A stretch of 42,166 nt of DNA. It comes from Mycobacterium scrofulaceum (lineage in GTDB: Bacteria > Actinomycetota > Actinomycetes > Mycobacteriales > Mycobacteriaceae). Shown piece by piece: positions 40,630-42,166 of the stretch. Position 1 is the stretch's first letter, and every line of letters begins with the position of its first letter. The translations under genes were made by a program, and so were the position numbers. The notes beneath the pieces are model-generated. The model was not told the origin of the DNA. It saw only the letters and a list, made by a program, of their open reading frames with translations, and searched no databases. The stretch lies in NCBI RefSeq assembly GCF_002086735.1, contig NZ_MVIJ01000046.1, positions 1-42,166 of the forward strand, given 5' to 3'.

Positions 40630-41008
40630 CACCGTCGACGCGGAGAGCTCCGGGTGATTTGCTGGCTTCTGGGCACAACGGATGTAACAATGCGACCCGT
40701 AAGGTGATGACGATGCAGGAAGCCGGTGCGAATCCGGCGCGGTCCCGCCACTGTCATCGGGGAGCGACCCTCAACGGCCACGGCTGAAAAGCTGGAAGGC
40801 GAGGCGAGCAGCGATCCGAGAGCCAGGACACTCGCGTCATTGCGTCCTGCGACCCGGGGCGGAGTACCCCGAGAGAGCTGTCAACGTCCATGTCACGTCC
40901 TGCATGGGTGGCCGTTGTCGTCGCCACCAGTCCTGTCCCCATCCGTCGCGTCTCACCTGAAAACCCCCGCCGCAGATGTAGTTTCCCGGCGACCGAGGTG
41001 GACGAGCG
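40630..41008 (+). promoter_or_regulatory. Leader region of the PPE gene
   Basis: The 379-base gap after pruR holds the cobalamin riboswitch (about 40690-40850), its putative terminator hairpin and about 140 further leader bases with no gene. GAGGTGGACGAGCG precedes the PPE ATG. Confidence 0.7.
40690..40850 (+). ncRNA. Cobalamin (B12) riboswitch
   Basis: The conserved core is clear: GGAA..GGTGCGAATCC, then CGGTCCCGCCACTGT (the B12 box), GCGACCC.CA..GCCAC, GGAAGG and GAGCCAGGACAC, in the canonical order. A CGGGG/CCCCG hairpin near 40855-40871 may be the expression platform. It lies about 160 bases before the PPE gene, so B12 should switch that gene (and any cob genes beyond the window). Confidence 0.95.
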
Positions 41009-42166
41009 ATGACCGCGCCGATTTGGATGGCCTTGCCACCCGAGGTGCATTCCGCGCTGCTCAGCAGCGGGCCGGGGCCCGGGCCGCTGCTGGCCGCCGC
41101 GTCGGCATGGGGCACCCTGAGCGCCGAATACGCGGAGGCCGCCGACGAGCTCGCCGCGCTGTTGGGCGCAATGCAATCCGGAAGCTGGGACAGCCCCGCC
41201 GCGCAATCCTGTATTGCCGCGCACGCGCCCTATCTGGCGTGGCTGGTGCGGGCAAGCGCCGACAGCGCCGTCATGGCCACCCGGCAGGAAACCGCGGCCA
41301 CCGCCTACTCGGCCGCACTGGCGGCCATGCCGACCCTGTCCGAGCTGGCCGCCAACCACGCCACCCACGCCGCCTTGGTGGCGACCAATTTCCTTGGCCT
41401 CAATACCATTCCGATCGCGGTCAACGAGGCCGACTACGCGCGGATGTGGGTGCAAGCCGCCACCGTGATGACCACGTATCAGGGCGTTGCGACCGCCGCA
41501 GTGGCCACCGCGCCGCTCACCGAGCCGGTGCCGCAGGTCATGGCCGCCGACGCACCGGCGGCCGCTTCCGTTGCGTCGGCGTCGCCCCCCGACCAGCAGG
41601 ACGCGGTGCTCGACTGGTTGGAACGGATCGGGTTCATCGACTTCTACGACAAGTTCATCCAGCCGTTGATAGACCGGCTGATGAACAACCCGTTCTTTTC
41701 GGCGCTGTTCTCCGGGTTCGACCCTTGGCTGCCGGTTCTCGGGAATCCGCTCAGCTTTCTGAACCCCTTCAACATCGCGTTCGCCCTCGGCTATCCGATG
41801 GATTTCGGTTCGTACTTCGCCTATTTGGCGCAAACCTTTTCCTTCATCGCGGCCGACCTCGCGGCGGCGTTCGCCTCGGGCAATCCCGCGACCGTCGCGT
41901 GGACCCTGTTGTTCACCGCCGTCGAAGCCATCGGGACGATCATCACCGACACCATCGCGCTGCTGAAGACGTTGCTCGACCAGATGATCGTGCTGATCCC
42001 GGTCCTTCTTCCGCTGCTGACGGTTTCGGTGGTTCCGCTGGTCGTGCCCACCCTGGTCGGGGGCCTCGCGGGCGTGACGAGCTTGGCCGGGCTGCACGCC
42101 ATCCCGGTGCCGCCGGTCGGGCCCGCCCCTTCGCTGGTCCCGGCCGCGCTGGCACCTACCCCGCCC
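41009..42166 (+). CDS. PPE2: PPE-family protein, PPE2-like (3' end outside the window)
   Basis: At least 386 aa. The PPE domain starts MTAPIWMALPPEVHSALLSSG, with the WxG-type hairpin (GSWDSPAAQS) and LAANHATHAALVATNFLGLNTIPIAVNEADYARMW, all as in PPE2 (Rv0256c). The second part is hydrophobic with several possible membrane segments (LLIPVLLPLLTVSVVPLVVP). In M. tuberculosis PPE2 also lies behind a B12 riboswitch and before cobQ1/cobU. PPE proteins are secreted by type VII systems with PE partners. The gene is cut by the window edge. Confidence 0.93.
   Translation, partial: MTAPIWMALPPEVHSALLSSGPGPGPLLAAASAWGTLSAEYAEAADELAALLGAMQSGSWDSPAAQSCIAAHAPYLAWLVRASADSAVMATRQETAATAYSAALAAMPTLSELAANHATHAALVATNFLGLNTIPIAVNEADYARMWVQAATVMTTYQGVATAAVATAPLTEPVPQVMAADAPAAASVASASPPDQQDAVLDWLERIGFIDFYDKFIQPLIDRLMNNPFFSALFSGFDPWLPVLGNPLSFLNPFNIAFALGYPMDFGSYFAYLAQTFSFIAADLAAAFASGNPATVAWTLLFTAVEAIGTIITDTIALLKTLLDQMIVLIPVLLPLLTVSVVPLVVPTLVGGLAGVTSLAGLHAIPVPPVGPAPSLVPAALAPTPP

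Noticed and set aside
1..42166. CRISPR arrays, tRNA or rRNA genes, phage structural genes
   Set aside because: None seen: no regularly spaced direct repeats, no cloverleaf-like segments and no phage proteins.

Overview
This window looks like the chromosome of a slow-growing Mycobacterium. The evidence is high-GC actinobacterial coding, a PPE2-like PPE gene behind a cobalamin riboswitch, a PruR/pruA/putB proline module, an igr-type CYP/ChsE/ChsH/Ltp2 catabolic operon, and a cluster of mycobacterial redox genes. No species can be named from the sequence alone.

Left part (1-23.7 kb): an accessory-looking redox/stress island. It opens with a truncated IS256-type transposase, then a mostly non-coding stretch with hairpins and two copies of a small-peptide cassette. 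The second copy is translationally coupled to a large MalT-like LuxR (LAL) regulator. Next come a frameshifted thiolase; a SIS-domain / DUF417 (RclC-like) / dihydrolipoamide dehydrogenase / CXXC-less thioredoxin-reductase-like operon; and, on the minus strand, two operons: NDH-2-like / molybdopterin oxidoreductase / ferredoxin reductase / DUF6510 / RraA, and DUF326 copper-binding / DUF5709 / LpdA-like / DM13. A SigH-like ECF sigma factor diverges from the latter. An SDR / MsrB / MsrA / 51-aa peptide / transaldolase operon closes the island.

The main discovery is a composite promoter element repeated seven times between 4.46 and 22.67 kb. Read toward the gene it is a palindrome TCACCCGGGTGAAT, 8-9 bp, then an inverted repeat GGGTGATGACANCTCACCC whose middle (ATGACA) resembles a -35 hexamer, then exactly 10 bp to a hexamer with invariant A2 and T6 (three sites carry the identical GATGCT). 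Six of the seven copies point at the first gene of an operon in the island. The cluster therefore looks like one co-regulated, apparently undescribed regulon, with the adjacent LAL protein as the obvious candidate regulator (inference).

Middle part (23.7-36.2 kb): a GNAT acetyltransferase, a tandem CaiB/BaiF CoA-transferase and an aldehyde dehydrogenase lie divergent from a nine-gene operon: P450, acyl-CoA dehydrogenase, MaoC hydratase, DUF35, acyl-CoA dehydrogenase, MaoC hydratase, Ltp2-like thiolase/aldolase, Zn alcohol dehydrogenase and TetR. It parallels the cholesterol side-chain igr operon, but the ChsH2 MaoC and DUF35 parts are separate genes. A perfect 9-3-9 palindrome just downstream of the predicted operon promoter is a probable TetR operator.

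Right part (36.2-42.2 kb): proline dehydrogenase and P5C dehydrogenase, divergent from their PucR-type activator; then a cobalamin riboswitch leading into a PPE2-like gene that runs off the window.
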